64,000 nucleotides of DNA from Bin87 sp963692995 (lineage in GTDB: Bacteria > Chloroflexota > Dehalococcoidia > Lucifugimonadales > UBA3495). Both the position numbers and the translations under genes were made by a program. Shown one piece after another: positions 37,588 through 47,188 of this stretch. Under the pieces are notes generated by a model. It was given only the letters and a program-made list of their open reading frames with translations, was not told where the DNA came from and made no database searches. Position 1 is the first letter of the stretch. Every line of letters starts with the position of its first letter. The DNA lies in contig OY843611.1 of assembly GCA_963692995.1 (NCBI GenBank), forward strand, positions 2,418,001 through 2,482,000, read 5' to 3'.

Positions 37588-40045
37588 CGGACGCCAACTC
37601 CGCTTCGCCGGGCGCGGCAGCGCCGGCAGGTTCGGGCGGATCGCCCTTCCACTTACAAGCCTTGCAGGACGCCTGCCCCCGCGCCGCGGTGACCAGCATA
37701 CCTTCGCACTGCGGGCAGGGCATCGTCAGCGGCTCAGTGTTAACGAGGAAATCGCAGTCGGGGTAGTTGGCGCAACCCCAGAAGGGACGGCCCGATTTTC
37801 TGGCCCGCCGTTCCACAAGGTCTCCGCCGCACTTGGGGCAAGGCACGTCGCTCTTCTTAACGATGTTGCGCCGGTTGTCGCACGGATTCTCCGGAGCATT
37901 GTAGCCGGTGCAGGCCAGGAAGCGCCCGTATCGCCCCGTCCTGATGACCATGGGCCGCTCGCACCTTTCGCAGACCTCCTCGGTCGGCTCGTCCGGCGGG
38001 CGCTCGCCGACGTCGCGCAAGTTTCTGGTGTTCTGGCATTCGGGGTAGCCCGAGCAACCCAAGAACCGACCGAAGCGGTTCATTTTCATTTCCATGGGCC
38101 GCCCGCACTTTTCGCAACTGGGGGTGAACTCATCCTTCGTATCGGTGACGATCTTGTGGAAGGGCTCATAGAATTCCCGGAGCATGGGCACCCAGTCCTG
38201 CTCGCCTTGGGCCACGTCGTCCAGGTCTTCCTCCATTTTCGCCGTGAACTCAAAATCCATGATCTCGGCGAAGCGCTCAGTGAGGAGGTCGGTCACGGTG
38301 CAACCCAGTTCCGTGGGCGACAGACGGCGCTGCTCCCGCTCCACATATTCGCGCTCGACCAACGTGGCGATGGTGGGAGCGTAGGTGCTGGGACGGCCAA
38401 TGCCCTTCTCCTCCATCTCCTTGATGAGGGTGGCTTCCGTGAAACGGGGCGGTGGCTGGGTGAAGTGCTGGTTAGCCTCCAGTTTGTTATTGATCAGGCC
38501 ATCGCCGGCCGCCAATTCGGGCAGGGCGTTCTCGTCGCCAGCGCCGGCGCCGGCATCGTCCCGGCCTTCCCGGTAAACGGCGCGGAAGCCGGAAAATTTG
38601 ACCACCGACCCGGTGGCGCGGAAACGGAACACGCTGTCCGAGGGAGCGGCGCAGCGAGCGTCGATTTCCACCGTGGTCGCTTCCAACAGGGCATCCGCCA
38701 TCTGGCTGGCCAACATCCGCTCCCAGATCAAGGTGTACAAACGGAGCTGGTCCCGATCCAGATAAGGCCCCATGACTTGCGGCGTGCGTGCGATGGAAGT
38801 GGGACGGATGGCCTCGTGGGCCTCCTGGGCATTCTTGCTGCGCCGACGGTGCGCCCGGGGCTTGTCCGGCACGTATTCCTTGCCGTAGCGTTGGCGAATA
38901 TAGTCTCGCGTCTCACGCACCGCAGAGTCGGCGACGTTTACGCTGTCGGTACGCATATATGTAATCAGGCCCACCGCGCCTTCGTTTCCGATATTCAGGC
39001 CCTCGTACAGCTGCTGCGCCACCGCCATGGTGCGCTGGGCAGTGAACCGGAGCTTGCGCCCCGCATCCTGCTGCAAGGTGCTAGTAATGAAGGGAGGCGC
39101 TGGCCGCTGGCGACGCGGTTTCTTCTCCACGCTGTCCACGGAATACGCGGCGCCCTGCAATTCGGCTTCCAGGTTCCGCGCGGAATTCTCATCGCCGATG
39201 GCAAGTTTGCGCGCGCCCTTGCGGGAATGCAGGGTGGCCGTAAACAAGTTGGGCCGATTAGCCGGGCCGGCGTCCTTGTGCAGTTCGGCTTCCAGGGACC
39301 ACCATTCCTGAGGCACGAACGCGGCGATGGCCCGTTCACGCTCCACGATCATCCGCAAGGCGACGGATTGCACCCGGCCGGCCGACAATCCCAGCTTCAC
39401 TCTCAGCCAGAGCAACGGGCTAATCTCATACCCCACCAGCCGGTCCAGGATGCGCCGGGCCTGCTGGGCGTTGACCAGCTGCATATCGATTTCGCGCGGA
39501 TGATCGAAGGCGTCCTCGACGGCCTGCTTGGTAATCTCGTGAAAGACCACGCGCTTGGGCGGACGCTCGAACTTGTCCCAGCCGGCCGCCGCCTGCAAGT
39601 GCCAGGAAATGGCTTCGCCCTCCCGGTCCGGGTCGGTGGCCAGGAAGATGTCGGAGGCCTGAGCGCCGGCCTCTTTCAGGCCCTTGACCAAGTCGCGCTT
39701 GTCACCCAGCGTCAGATACTTCGGCGCGAACTCTCCTTCGGTATCAACGCCCAACGTTGACTTGGGCAAGTCGCGCACGTGGCCCATAGACGCGGTCACC
39801 ACGTATTTGCTGCCCAGGATTTGCCCAACAGTGCGGGCTTTGGCCGGAGATTCGACAATCACCAGCCGTTTGCCTCGGGTCGAAGGCAGTCCCATGGCTC
39901 GCCGCGCCGCGCTGGAAGCCCGGCTGCCGGTGGATCGGGACTTGGCAGCCCCTTTGGCGCCGCCGGCCTTGGCGGTTCCGCTGGTCCGGCGGGCCGGCGA
40001 CGAGGATTTCTTAACGGTCTTGTTGGTACCCGTTTTGGGTGGCAT
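37577..40045 (-). CDS. topA: DNA topoisomerase I
   Basis: 822 residues. The first 50 are Lys/Ser/Ala rich and low complexity. The TOPRIM domain follows (RLVIVESPAKARTVGQIL; LATDPDREGEAISWHL), then the core with the active-site tyrosine near residue 363 in GLITYMRTDSVNVAD. The C-terminus has three to four zinc-ribbon units (CEKCGRPMEMKMNRFGRFLG; CERCERPMVIRTGRYGRFLA; CPKCGGDLVERRARKSGRPF; CPQCEGMLV...CKACKWKG). It relaxes negative supercoils. The ATG at 40045 follows GGAG by 13 bases. dprA lies 20 bases upstream. Confidence 0.97.
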   Translation of the reverse strand: MPPKTGTNKTVKKSSSPARRTSGTAKAGGAKGAAKSRSTGSRASSAARRAMGLPSTRGKRLVIVESPAKARTVGQILGSKYVVTASMGHVRDLPKSTLGVDTEGEFAPKYLTLGDKRDLVKGLKEAGAQASDIFLATDPDREGEAISWHLQAAAGWDKFERPPKRVVFHEITKQAVEDAFDHPREIDMQLVNAQQARRILDRLVGYEISPLLWLRVKLGLSAGRVQSVALRMIVERERAIAAFVPQEWWSLEAELHKDAGPANRPNLFTATLHSRKGARKLAIGDENSARNLEAELQGAAYSVDSVEKKPRRQRPAPPFITSTLQQDAGRKLRFTAQRTMAVAQQLYEGLNIGNEGAVGLITYMRTDSVNVADSAVRETRDYIRQRYGKEYVPDKPRAHRRRSKNAQEAHEAIRPTSIARTPQVMGPYLDRDQLRLYTLIWERMLASQMADALLEATTVEIDARCAAPSDSVFRFRATGSVVKFSGFRAVYREGRDDAGAGAGDENALPELAAGDGLINNKLEANQHFTQPPPRFTEATLIKEMEEKGIGRPSTYAPTIATLVEREYVEREQRRLSPTELGCTVTDLLTERFAEIMDFEFTAKMEEDLDDVAQGEQDWVPMLREFYEPFHKIVTDTKDEFTPSCEKCGRPMEMKMNRFGRFLGCSGYPECQNTRNLRDVGERPPDEPTEEVCERCERPMVIRTGRYGRFLACTGYNAPENPCDNRRNIVKKSDVPCPKCGGDLVERRARKSGRPFWGCANYPDCDFLVNTEPLTMPCPQCEGMLVTAARGQASCKACKWKGDPPEPAGAAAPGEAELASVGD

Positions 40046-40065
40046 CGATCAGGTTTGTCTCCAAT

Positions 40066-41277
40066 TCAGCCGGACAACCGGTAGTGCATTGTGCCCACCT
40101 GTTGCACCAGGCCCTTCAATTCCAGCATCGTCAGCCGGCTGCTCACCTGCATAATGGGCAGCTCGCTAACGCGCGCCAGGTCGTCAATATGGATGGGATC
40201 GCTCGTGACGTGCTGCAGCAAGTCTGCCTCTTCGGGGTCGGCGCTTTCCACGCTGACCGGTTCCCATTGTACCGGGTTGTCGGACGTGGCAACCGTAGCA
40301 AGATCGGACTCATTGCCGGCAATATCGTCGGACGGCACCAGCCGCGATCCGGTTCGATCAAGTTCCAGCGGGATCTGCCGCTCGGTGGCGTCCAGACCGA
40401 TTTCCACCAGGATGTCGTTGACACTGCTGACCAGCTTGGCGCCCTCACGGATCAGCCGGTTGGTGAGCTTGCTGGTTTCCGAATAGATACTGCCCGGCAC
40501 ACAGAAGATCTCCCGGTTCTGTTCCAGGGCATGATACACCGTCCACCGGGTGCCGCTGGTCTCGCCGGCCTCGATAATCAGCGTCCCCAAAGTCAGGCCA
40601 CTGATGATGCGATTACGGCGCGGGAAGTTCGACGCCTCGGGCCGAACACCCAGGGCAAACTCGCTGACCACGGCCCCGCCCTCGGCAACGATGCGCTCGG
40701 CAAGCCGCAAGTTCTCCCGGGGATACACCGTATCCAGCCCATTGCCCAGCACGGCGACCGTCCTGCCACCGGCGTCGAGGGTGGATTTATGCGCCCGCGA
40801 GTCGATGCCCAGAGCCAGCCCGCTGACCACGGTGATGCCTCGACCGGACAGCGCGGCGCACAGGTCTGTAGTAACCCGGCGCCCATAATCGGTGGGCCGC
40901 CGGGTGCCCACCACCGCCACCGCCGGCTCATCCCGGACGGGCAAGGCGCCTCGGACGTAGAGCACCGGCGGCGCGTCGGCGATTTCCCGCAATCGCTCAG
41001 GGTAGCGGGCGTCAGGCCAGGCCAGCGCCGCTACGCCGGCCGCGGCCAGTCGCTCAAGCTCGCCATGGGGAACTACCGACCGGCGGGCCTCCGCTATTGC
41101 CTGGGCTACCGCGCCGCCGATTCCGGCGGCCTTCAGCTCCCGCAAAGGAGCGCCCCAAGCCCGTTCCATGTCCCCGCCAAAATGGGCCTCCAGCATCCGG
41201 AAGCGGGCGGCGCCCAGGCGCGGAACCTGGCTCAATGCGATCCAATGTCCCAAAGTATCCGTTGCCACAGTATTCAT
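40066..41277 (-). CDS. dprA: DNA processing protein DprA
   Basis: 403 residues. An N-terminal helix-hairpin region (WIALSQVPRLGAARFRMLEA) precedes the Rossmann-like domain: VAVVGTRRPTDYGRRVTTDL, VVSGLALGIDSRAHKSTLDA, VAVLGNGLDTVYPRENLRLA, NFPRRNRIISGLTLGTLIIE. The C-terminal 60 residues form a winged-helix (DML1-like) domain, IDDLARVSELPIMQVSSRLT. DprA loads RecA on incoming single-stranded DNA. The ATG at 41277 has no strong site. It is first of the eight-gene run down to the formyltransferase-like gene. Confidence 0.96.
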   Translation of the reverse strand: MNTVATDTLGHWIALSQVPRLGAARFRMLEAHFGGDMERAWGAPLRELKAAGIGGAVAQAIAEARRSVVPHGELERLAAAGVAALAWPDARYPERLREIADAPPVLYVRGALPVRDEPAVAVVGTRRPTDYGRRVTTDLCAALSGRGITVVSGLALGIDSRAHKSTLDAGGRTVAVLGNGLDTVYPRENLRLAERIVAEGGAVVSEFALGVRPEASNFPRRNRIISGLTLGTLIIEAGETSGTRWTVYHALEQNREIFCVPGSIYSETSKLTNRLIREGAKLVSSVNDILVEIGLDATERQIPLELDRTGSRLVPSDDIAGNESDLATVATSDNPVQWEPVSVESADPEEADLLQHVTSDPIHIDDLARVSELPIMQVSSRLTMLELKGLVQQVGTMHYRLSG

Positions 41278-41345
41278 GGCCGCGATTCTAACATAGGCGC
41301 AATTTTTGCAACAACGACCGACCAGTCATCAAAATGCGACCCGGC

Positions 41346-41382
41346 CCTGCCGCTCGCCGCAGGAACCCGGAAAATCACGGCC
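41346..41382. repeat. Dispersed repeat copy (GCAGGAACCCGGAAAATCAC family)
   Basis: Degenerate hairpin plus the conserved aggaacccggaaaatcac tail shared with 4528-4575 and 51433-51470. It lies in the 231-base spacer between dprA and the SMP-30 gene. Confidence 0.6.
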
Positions 41383-41466
41383 CGCGGCAAACCGGCTTTA
41401 TCTTGTAGGCGAGAAAGTCGCCAGCTACATCCGCGCCGGCGGATAAAGCACGGTAAATTCAACGCT

Positions 41467-41494
41467 GTAGGGGCGGGTTTGCAACCCGCCCTTA
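41467..41494. repeat. Hairpin repeat downstream of the SMP-30 gene
   Basis: Stem aggggcgggttt/gcaacccgccctt with a short loop; related to the 721-750 type. It lies 15 bases beyond the stop of the SMP-30 gene on the minus strand and may end that transcript. Confidence 0.5.
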
Positions 41495-41508
41495 GGTGGG
41501 CAACGCCG

Positions 41509-42426
41509 TCAAATGATGCGGGGCACGGGCACACCGGGGATATTCACGCGCACTCGGCACAACTCGTGGAAGGTTGTGATGTACAGCGTGCGCCAGTCGC
41601 CGCCGCCGAAACCGACGTTGGTGGCCCGTCGTCCTTCACCCAGGGCGATGGTGCCCAGGCGCCGTCCGTCGGGCGAGATGATCCATACGCCGCCGGGGCC
41701 GGTGCTGTAGAGATTGCCCTCCAGGTCGCACTTCATGCCGTCGGGCACGCCGCCGCGTTCGTCATTCACCACACAGAACAGCCGGCCGTTCTCGATGCCG
41801 CCGTCGGGGCGCACGTCCCACGCTTTGATGAGGCCGATACGAGAATCGTTTATGTAAAGGATGCTCTCACCAGGCGAAAAACACAGCCCGTTGGGGCCGA
41901 CGTAATCATCCATCAGCAGGGTGATGTCGCTGAGGTCCGGTGAAACGCGGTACACGCCGGCGTACCCCAACTCCATCCCGGGATAAGTGTCACGGTAGGG
42001 GTCGGTGAAATAGATCGCTCCGTCGGATTTGACGACGAGATCGTTGGGCCGGTTGAGCCGCTTGCCCTGGTAACGGTCCGCCACGACGGTAATGCTGTCG
42101 TCGGGTTCGCGGCGGGTGACCCGCCGGGCAGCGTGTTCGCAGGCCAGGAGACGGCCCTGGGGATCGCGGGTCAGCCCGTTGGCTTCGTTGGTCTCCGTGT
42201 GGAAAACGGACAAGCCGTCGGCGTCGTTGTAGCGCATCCGGCGGTTCTGCCCGATATCGCTGAACAGCAGGTAGCCGCCCTCCTGCCACCAAACCGGCCC
42301 CTCCGCCGGCCACCAGGGGACACCCAACGCCGAGCCGTCGCCTCCGAAGCCGCTGGCCAGCCACTCTACCTCCTGGTCCAGGTCCAAGATTCGCTCCAAT
42401 CGCGGCGCAATTTGCTCAATCGGCAT
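41509..42426 (-). CDS. SMP-30/gluconolactonase family protein
   Basis: 305 residues; ATG at 42426 has AAGGAG eight bases upstream. A six-bladed propeller lactonase is suggested by EGPVWWQEGGYLLFSDIGQN (metal-binding Glu), RLNRPNDLVVKSDGAIYFTD with the Asn, VGPNGLCFSPGESILYINDS with the Asn, and GVPDGMKCDLEGNLYSTGPG with the catalytic Asp. It likely hydrolyses sugar or similar lactones. There is no signal peptide. It is 19 bases after the GH15 gene and on its transcript. Confidence 0.92.
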   Translation of the reverse strand: MPIEQIAPRLERILDLDQEVEWLASGFGGDGSALGVPWWPAEGPVWWQEGGYLLFSDIGQNRRMRYNDADGLSVFHTETNEANGLTRDPQGRLLACEHAARRVTRREPDDSITVVADRYQGKRLNRPNDLVVKSDGAIYFTDPYRDTYPGMELGYAGVYRVSPDLSDITLLMDDYVGPNGLCFSPGESILYINDSRIGLIKAWDVRPDGGIENGRLFCVVNDERGGVPDGMKCDLEGNLYSTGPGGVWIISPDGRRLGTIALGEGRRATNVGFGGGDWRTLYITTFHELCRVRVNIPGVPVPRII

Positions 42427-42445
42427 ACTGTTTTCTCCTTAGGCG

Positions 42446-44287
42446 CTAACGGATGCCCGACAGCGCCCGGTCCAAATTGAACGCGGAACTGATCAGGGCC
42501 AGGTGGGTGAAGGCTTGCGGAAAATTGCCCAACCCCTCACCACTGGGGCCGGTTTCTTCCGCGTACAGGCCCAGGTGATTGGCGTAGCCCAACATCTTCT
42601 CGAACATCAAGCGCGCCTGATCCAGCCGGCGCTGGTTTCCCCAACCGGCGCGGGTCATCGCCTCCACCAGCCAGAAGGTGCACATATTGAACGTCCCCTC
42701 GTGGCCGGTAAGACCATCGGGCGACTGCTCCGGGTTGTAGCGGTACACCAGACTGTCGGACACCAGCCCGCCCTGTTGGGGAGTGCGGTTGATGGCGTCG
42801 ATAGTGCTCAGCATCCGGGGGTCTGTGGGAGACATGAAGAACACCAGGGGCATGATCAGGTTAGAAGCGTCCAGTGAGTCGCTGCCGTAGTGCTGGACGA
42901 AGGCGCCTCGGCCTTCGTTCCAGCCTCTGGCCTGGATTTCTTCATACATCTCATCACGGACATTTACCCACCGTTCCCGTTCGGCTGGGAAAGAGCGCAA
43001 TTCCGCCAACTTGAGCGCCCGATCCAGCATCACCCAGCACATCAGTTTGGAATAGACAAAGTGCTGCCGGCCGCCTCGGGTTTCCCAGATGCCTTCGTCG
43101 GCCAGTCGCCAGTTGTCGCACACCCAGTTGGTCATCTGCCGGAGCTTGGTCCAGAAGTTATAGGAGATGGGCTCGCCGTACCGGTTGAACAGATAGACCG
43201 AGTCCATCAACTCGCCGTAGATGTCCAGCTGTAGCTGGTCGAAGGCCGCGTTGCCGATGCGAACCGGTCTGGAACCGCGGTAGCCGTCCAGATGGTCCAG
43301 GGTGAATTCGTCAAGCTGCCGGCGGCCATCTATGCCGTAGATGATCTGGATATTGCGCCAGTCATCGTCGAAGGGGTCGATCTGCGCTTCCAGCCAGTGC
43401 ATGAACCGGCTAGCCTCGTTGGTGAAGCCGATGCGGAGCAGCGCGTAGAGAGTAAATGCGGCGTCGCGAATCCAGGTGTACCGATAGTCCCAGTTCCGCA
43501 TTCCGCCCAACACTTCCGGCAGACTGCAAGTCGGCGCTGCAATGATCGCTCCGGTGGGTTCGTAGGTCAGCAGCTTCAGGGCCAACGCCGACCGCTCCAC
43601 CATTTCCCGCCAGCGGCCCGTATAGGTACACTGGGACAGCCAGTTCCGCCAGTACGCTACCGTCTCCTCAAAGAGCGCGTCGCTCTCCGCCTCGGACGGT
43701 GGATGATAGTCGGAACTCGCATCGCCCATCACGCCAATGGAGATGGTAGTGGATTCCCCTTCGTTAAGCGCGAAAGCCCCCAATACCCCGTTTTCGTGCT
43801 TTTCCAGGAGAACGCCGGTGGATAGCTGCAACCCCAGGTCTTCCGAAATGAACGCCGCGCCGTTCCGGTTGAGCTCAGTGCGGTGGCCGTCCCTGGCGTA
43901 ATTGAACGCGGGGTAGCACTCCAATATGAACGGCACCACCCCACGGACGCAGTGCACGCGACGGACCAATTCGGTGTGCCGATGGGGATGCTCTGCTGTC
44001 CCGACCGGCATGAAGTCGATGACTTCCGCCACGCCGTTTTGGGCCAGGAACCGGGTCACCAATACGTTCGTCGCCGGCCAGTAAACCTGCTTGTACACCG
44101 GCTGGCTATCGAGGAGCGGCGCGATTTTGAAATAACCGCCCTTGCGGTCGTCGAGAATGGCGCCGAACACGCTGGGGGAGTCAAAGTCCGGACAACAGAA
44201 CCAGTCCACCGACCCGTTCATGCCCACCAGCGCGCAGGTCCGCATGTTCCCAACGATGCCGTAGTCTTCTATCGGCAAATATGCCAT
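42446..44287 (-). CDS. Glycoside hydrolase family 15 (glucoamylase/trehalase-like)
   Basis: 613 residues; ATG at 44287 has GAGGGA seven bases upstream. An N-terminal beta domain (MAYLPIEDYGIVGNMRTCAL; VDWFCCPDFDSPSVFG) precedes the (alpha/alpha)6 barrel: NWDYRYTWIRDAAFTLYALL, DEGIWETRGGRQHFVYSKLM with the general acid Glu, and GLTGHEGTFNMCTFWLVEAM with the base Glu. Such proteins release glucose from alpha-glucans or split trehalose. It is cytosolic since no signal peptide is found. Confidence 0.93.
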   Translation of the reverse strand: MAYLPIEDYGIVGNMRTCALVGMNGSVDWFCCPDFDSPSVFGAILDDRKGGYFKIAPLLDSQPVYKQVYWPATNVLVTRFLAQNGVAEVIDFMPVGTAEHPHRHTELVRRVHCVRGVVPFILECYPAFNYARDGHRTELNRNGAAFISEDLGLQLSTGVLLEKHENGVLGAFALNEGESTTISIGVMGDASSDYHPPSEAESDALFEETVAYWRNWLSQCTYTGRWREMVERSALALKLLTYEPTGAIIAAPTCSLPEVLGGMRNWDYRYTWIRDAAFTLYALLRIGFTNEASRFMHWLEAQIDPFDDDWRNIQIIYGIDGRRQLDEFTLDHLDGYRGSRPVRIGNAAFDQLQLDIYGELMDSVYLFNRYGEPISYNFWTKLRQMTNWVCDNWRLADEGIWETRGGRQHFVYSKLMCWVMLDRALKLAELRSFPAERERWVNVRDEMYEEIQARGWNEGRGAFVQHYGSDSLDASNLIMPLVFFMSPTDPRMLSTIDAINRTPQQGGLVSDSLVYRYNPEQSPDGLTGHEGTFNMCTFWLVEAMTRAGWGNQRRLDQARLMFEKMLGYANHLGLYAEETGPSGEGLGNFPQAFTHLALISSAFNLDRALSGIR

Positions 44288-44303
44288 GATTCAATCCCTC
44301 GGA

Positions 44304-44915
44304 CTAGCTTTGCGACGCCGCAAGAGGCGCTACGCTGAATACTACGCGGAACGGGTTGCAGTAAATCACTACGCTTTTGACGTCATCGAGCGAAACGTCC
44401 GCCGGAATTTCGTAATTCTGCGACCCTACGTTCCCCTTGAGTTTGCCAAGTTCCACATACCCGGCGTCGGCCAGGTCGGAATGGCCCTCCGGAGTCGCGG
44501 CATTGGCCAGCAGCACCCGCAGGTCGGGGCCGTTGGTAACGCGGAACTCATCCAGCCGCAGGACCAGCTGGCCGCCACCGACGTCGTACACGGTGGCGGA
44601 ACCGGAACCTTGATGGACCCGGTCGGCATCCTGAAACTGCCCGGTCAGCCGAGACTGCGGTTCTTCCTGCGCTGTCGTTGCGGTCATTTCCGGCATGGTT
44701 TCCGAAATCGAATGATCCTCCATATCGGCCGCCGCCATCATCACTTCCTCAACTTCCCCTATGGTCATGTTTTCGGGGACGACCGCCCGCGCGGCGAGGG
44801 GAAACTCCTCAGACACCTCGGTATCCGCCCACAGCGGGCTGATCAGCCACCAGGACAGCCAGGCCAGGGGGACAATGGCAACTATGCCGACGCCAATAAG
44901 CACATAACGAAACAT
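44304..44915 (-). CDS. DM13 domain protein with N-terminal membrane anchor
   Basis: 203 residues. One membrane span at about 4-28 (FRYVLIGVGIVAIVPLAWLS) is followed by an acidic, methionine-rich linker and a DM13 domain at about 92-197: LTGQFQDADRVHQGSGSATV, LVLRLDEFRVTNGPDLRVLL, YVELGKLKGNVGSQNYEIP, and VVIYCNPFRVVFSVAPL, with the near-invariant C. DM13 is proposed to be an electron-transfer or cytochrome-like domain; function is unproven. It is likely displayed outside. It lies 17 bases from the GH15 gene. Confidence 0.88.
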   Translation of the reverse strand: MFRYVLIGVGIVAIVPLAWLSWWLISPLWADTEVSEEFPLAARAVVPENMTIGEVEEVMMAAADMEDHSISETMPEMTATTAQEEPQSRLTGQFQDADRVHQGSGSATVYDVGGGQLVLRLDEFRVTNGPDLRVLLANAATPEGHSDLADAGYVELGKLKGNVGSQNYEIPADVSLDDVKSVVIYCNPFRVVFSVAPLAASQS

Positions 44916-44947
44916 GGCAGCGCCTATGACTGGGGCGGGGAAAATTA

Positions 44948-45787
44948 TCAGGAGAGAGTGCCCCGTAATCGAGACAGGGCGTTGCGCACTGTTTCGATGT
45001 CCGCGGCGTTGGGCGCTGCCGCAATGTACGCTGCGAAGTCGTCGGCGGATTGTTGATGGTTGCCGGCCTTCAGGTGAACCACCCCGCGGTCGCGCTGTTC
45101 CTCGGGGCGGTCGGGCAAAACCGCCATCAGCGCGCTGATGGCGGTGATGCAGCGTCCAAAATCCTCACGGTCCCAGTAAATGGCCTTCAGGTTGCGCAGG
45201 ATGCGGGCGAGTATCTCCCGGGGCGTGACCGGGGCCAGGTGGGTTGATTCCAGACGCGCCCCGTCGCCGGCGGCCTCGCGCATCAATGCGCCGCACTCGT
45301 CGCGGTTGAGCAGAAGCCCGCCGTTGAAGGCATCCACAAAGAAGTTTTCCTCGCGCCGGTGGCGGATGAGGAAATGCCCCGGCAGGCCGATGCCCAGTAC
45401 CGGAACGCCGGCCCGGCGGCCCACCTCCATGCAAAGCAAGGACAGTGTTATCGGGATGCCCCGGCGACGCTCCAAAACCTGGTTCAGGTAAGAATTGCGG
45501 GGATCGTAGTAGTCGTCGCGGTTGCCGGAGAAACCGATTACGCCAAAGAGCAAGTCGGTAATGGCGTTCAGCTCCTGCAAGGCGTCGGCATGGGCGGGCA
45601 TCCGAGAACGGGCCGCCTCGGCCATTCGGTCCAGGTTGGCGCTGCTGCCGTCCATATCGACATTGGGATCGTCCGTCGCCGCGATGAGCAATGCCCCCAA
45701 CGCCAAGTCGAAATCGCCGTCAGCCGAATCGGCGGCGCCGGATCCCGACAATCGCGCCAACTCAAGAATCGCATCGGCCATAAACAT
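44948..45787 (-). CDS. SirB1/transglutaminase-like family protein with TPR-like tail
   Basis: 279 residues from ATG at 45787 (GAGG ten bases upstream); a GTG at 45796 is an alternative. The SirB1 signature is RNSYLNQVLERRRGIPITLS, LLCMEVGRRAGVPVLGIGLP, and GHFLIRHRREENFFVDAFNG, holding the Cys-His-Asp-like triad positions. A C-terminal TPR-like helix pair (FGRCITAISALMAVLPDRPE; GNHQQSADDFAAYIAAAP) follows. The family's role is unclear. It precedes the DM13 gene by 32 bases. Confidence 0.85.
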   Translation of the reverse strand: MFMADAILELARLSGSGAADSADGDFDLALGALLIAATDDPNVDMDGSSANLDRMAEAARSRMPAHADALQELNAITDLLFGVIGFSGNRDDYYDPRNSYLNQVLERRRGIPITLSLLCMEVGRRAGVPVLGIGLPGHFLIRHRREENFFVDAFNGGLLLNRDECGALMREAAGDGARLESTHLAPVTPREILARILRNLKAIYWDREDFGRCITAISALMAVLPDRPEEQRDRGVVHLKAGNHQQSADDFAAYIAAAPNAADIETVRNALSRLRGTLS

Positions 45788-45814
45788 ATAAGCCACGCCT
45801 CGTTTTGTTGCCGG

Positions 45815-46087
45815 CTACACACTGATGCCGGAGTTCCGGCGCCGCCGAAATTCGACGGAGCTCACGTCGGCCACCGGGGGATTGCCCGGGTAGCTGGCCT
45901 GTTCCGCCGCCACCGTTTCCTCGCGCTCCGCGATGTCTCGAACCTCCGGCACATCAGACCCGCAGGCTTCACACCAGGCCAACTCGCTGGTCATCAACCG
46001 CATATTGTCCTTCTTCACCGTCATGGCGCCGATTTCGTAGCGGCACTTCGCGCACCGGCGCACTATGGTCACATCGTTGATGGGCAT
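45815..46087 (-). CDS. Small zinc-ribbon protein of unknown function
   Basis: 90 residues from ATG at 46087; an upstream frame to 46171 lacks a site. Two CxxC pairs at C12/C15 and C39/C42 (RRCAKCRYEIG; LAWCEACGSDV) form a zinc ribbon. The remainder is acidic and ends in a basic RRRRN patch. No family beyond generic zinc ribbon is recognised. It lies between the SDR and SirB1-like genes on the same strand. Confidence 0.7.
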   Translation of the reverse strand: MPINDVTIVRRCAKCRYEIGAMTVKKDNMRLMTSELAWCEACGSDVPEVRDIAEREETVAAEQASYPGNPPVADVSSVEFRRRRNSGISV

Positions 46088-46183
46088 GGCAACGTCCCCC
46101 TTCCCTGCCGGTGTGGCGGGATCCCGGTGCGGCGGGATGCAGACCAGGGCATTAGCGTACCGGGGCATCATCGTACCGGGGCC

Positions 46184-46942
46184 TCAGCGGGCGGTGAAAC
46201 CGCCGTCCACGACCAGCTCGGCGCCGGTGACGTAGGAAGCGTCGTCGCTGGCCAGGAACAGCACGGCGTTGGCGACCTCCTCCTGACGGCCCTCGCGGCC
46301 CATAGGCACCTGATCCTCGATCATCTCGCGGCGGCCTTCGCGCACATCCTCGGTGGATATGTTGCCCATCATGGGCGGCATATAGCCGGGGTGAACCGAG
46401 TTGACGCGGATATTCTCCTGGCCGTAGCGCACGGCCATGGCTTTAGTGAAGATGCGCACCGAACCCTTGGAAGCGTTGTAGGCCGGATGCCCGCTGAGCA
46501 TACCCACCAGGCCGGCGATGGACGAAATGTTGACGATGGACCCGCCCCCGTTCCGCCGCATCTGTGCGATGGCGTGCTTGGTTCCCAGGAACACGCCGGT
46601 GGAGTTGATGTCCATGATGCGGGACCAGGCTTCCAGGCTGTCGTCATCGGGAACGGCGCGGCTGCTGATGCCGGCGTTGTTCACCAGGATGTCGAGCCGG
46701 CCGAACCGGGCAACCGCTTCCGACACCACGTTGGCCCAGGCGTCCTCGCTGGTCACGTCGGTAGGCACGAAAAGGCTTTCGCCGCCGGCCTCGTTGATTT
46801 CCGCCTCCATCCGCCGCCCGTCGTCGTCACGAATATCGGCGATGACCACCCTAGCCCCTTCGCGGGCGAACAGCCGGGCCTCCACCGAGCCCATGCCGTG
46901 GGCGCCGCCGCTCACGATGGCAACCTTACCTTCCAGTCGCAT
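46184..46942 (-). CDS. Short-chain dehydrogenase/reductase
   Basis: 252 residues; ATG at 46942 has GGAG seven bases upstream. The classical SDR marks are all there: cofactor loop SGGAHGMG, D in VVIADIRDDDG (favouring NAD), DILVNNAGISSRA, catalytic Ser in IVNISSIAGLVGM, the Y-x-x-x-K motif as YNASK, and the HPGYM segment. It oxidises or reduces a small alcohol or ketone. Substrate unknown. Confidence 0.95.
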   Translation of the reverse strand: MRLEGKVAIVSGGAHGMGSVEARLFAREGARVVIADIRDDDGRRMEAEINEAGGESLFVPTDVTSEDAWANVVSEAVARFGRLDILVNNAGISSRAVPDDDSLEAWSRIMDINSTGVFLGTKHAIAQMRRNGGGSIVNISSIAGLVGMLSGHPAYNASKGSVRIFTKAMAVRYGQENIRVNSVHPGYMPPMMGNISTEDVREGRREMIEDQVPMGREGRQEEVANAVLFLASDDASYVTGAELVVDGGFTAR

Positions 46943-47094
46943 ACTTCATCTCCAGGATGCCGGCCCTGGTACATTGGACGGCATCCGTCCGGTGGGCATC
47001 ATCACCAGCATAACCGCACGACGGCATCCGTTCAACCATGCCCGCTCTGGGAGAAAATTGCGAAACTCCCAAAGTCCCCCTCCACCCATCTTCC

Positions 47095-47188
47095 GTCATT
47101 CCCGCGAAAGCGGGAATCCAGGCGTCTCTATAACCACATAGTTCTCCGACAGCAGGCAATTCTGGATTCCCGCTTTCGCGGGAATGAC
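47095..47188. mobile_element. MITE-like element with 26-base perfect terminal inverted repeats
   Basis: Arms GTCATTCCCGCGAAAGCGGG+AATCCA (47095-47120) and its exact reverse complement (47163-47188) bracket a 42-base unique core. Each arm is itself a hairpin. No open frame of note lies in the core. Related single arms occur at 51510-51534 and in later spacers. Confidence 0.7.

Noticed and set aside
38156..39760. Plus-strand frame of 534 residues
   Set aside because: Antisense shadow of topA.
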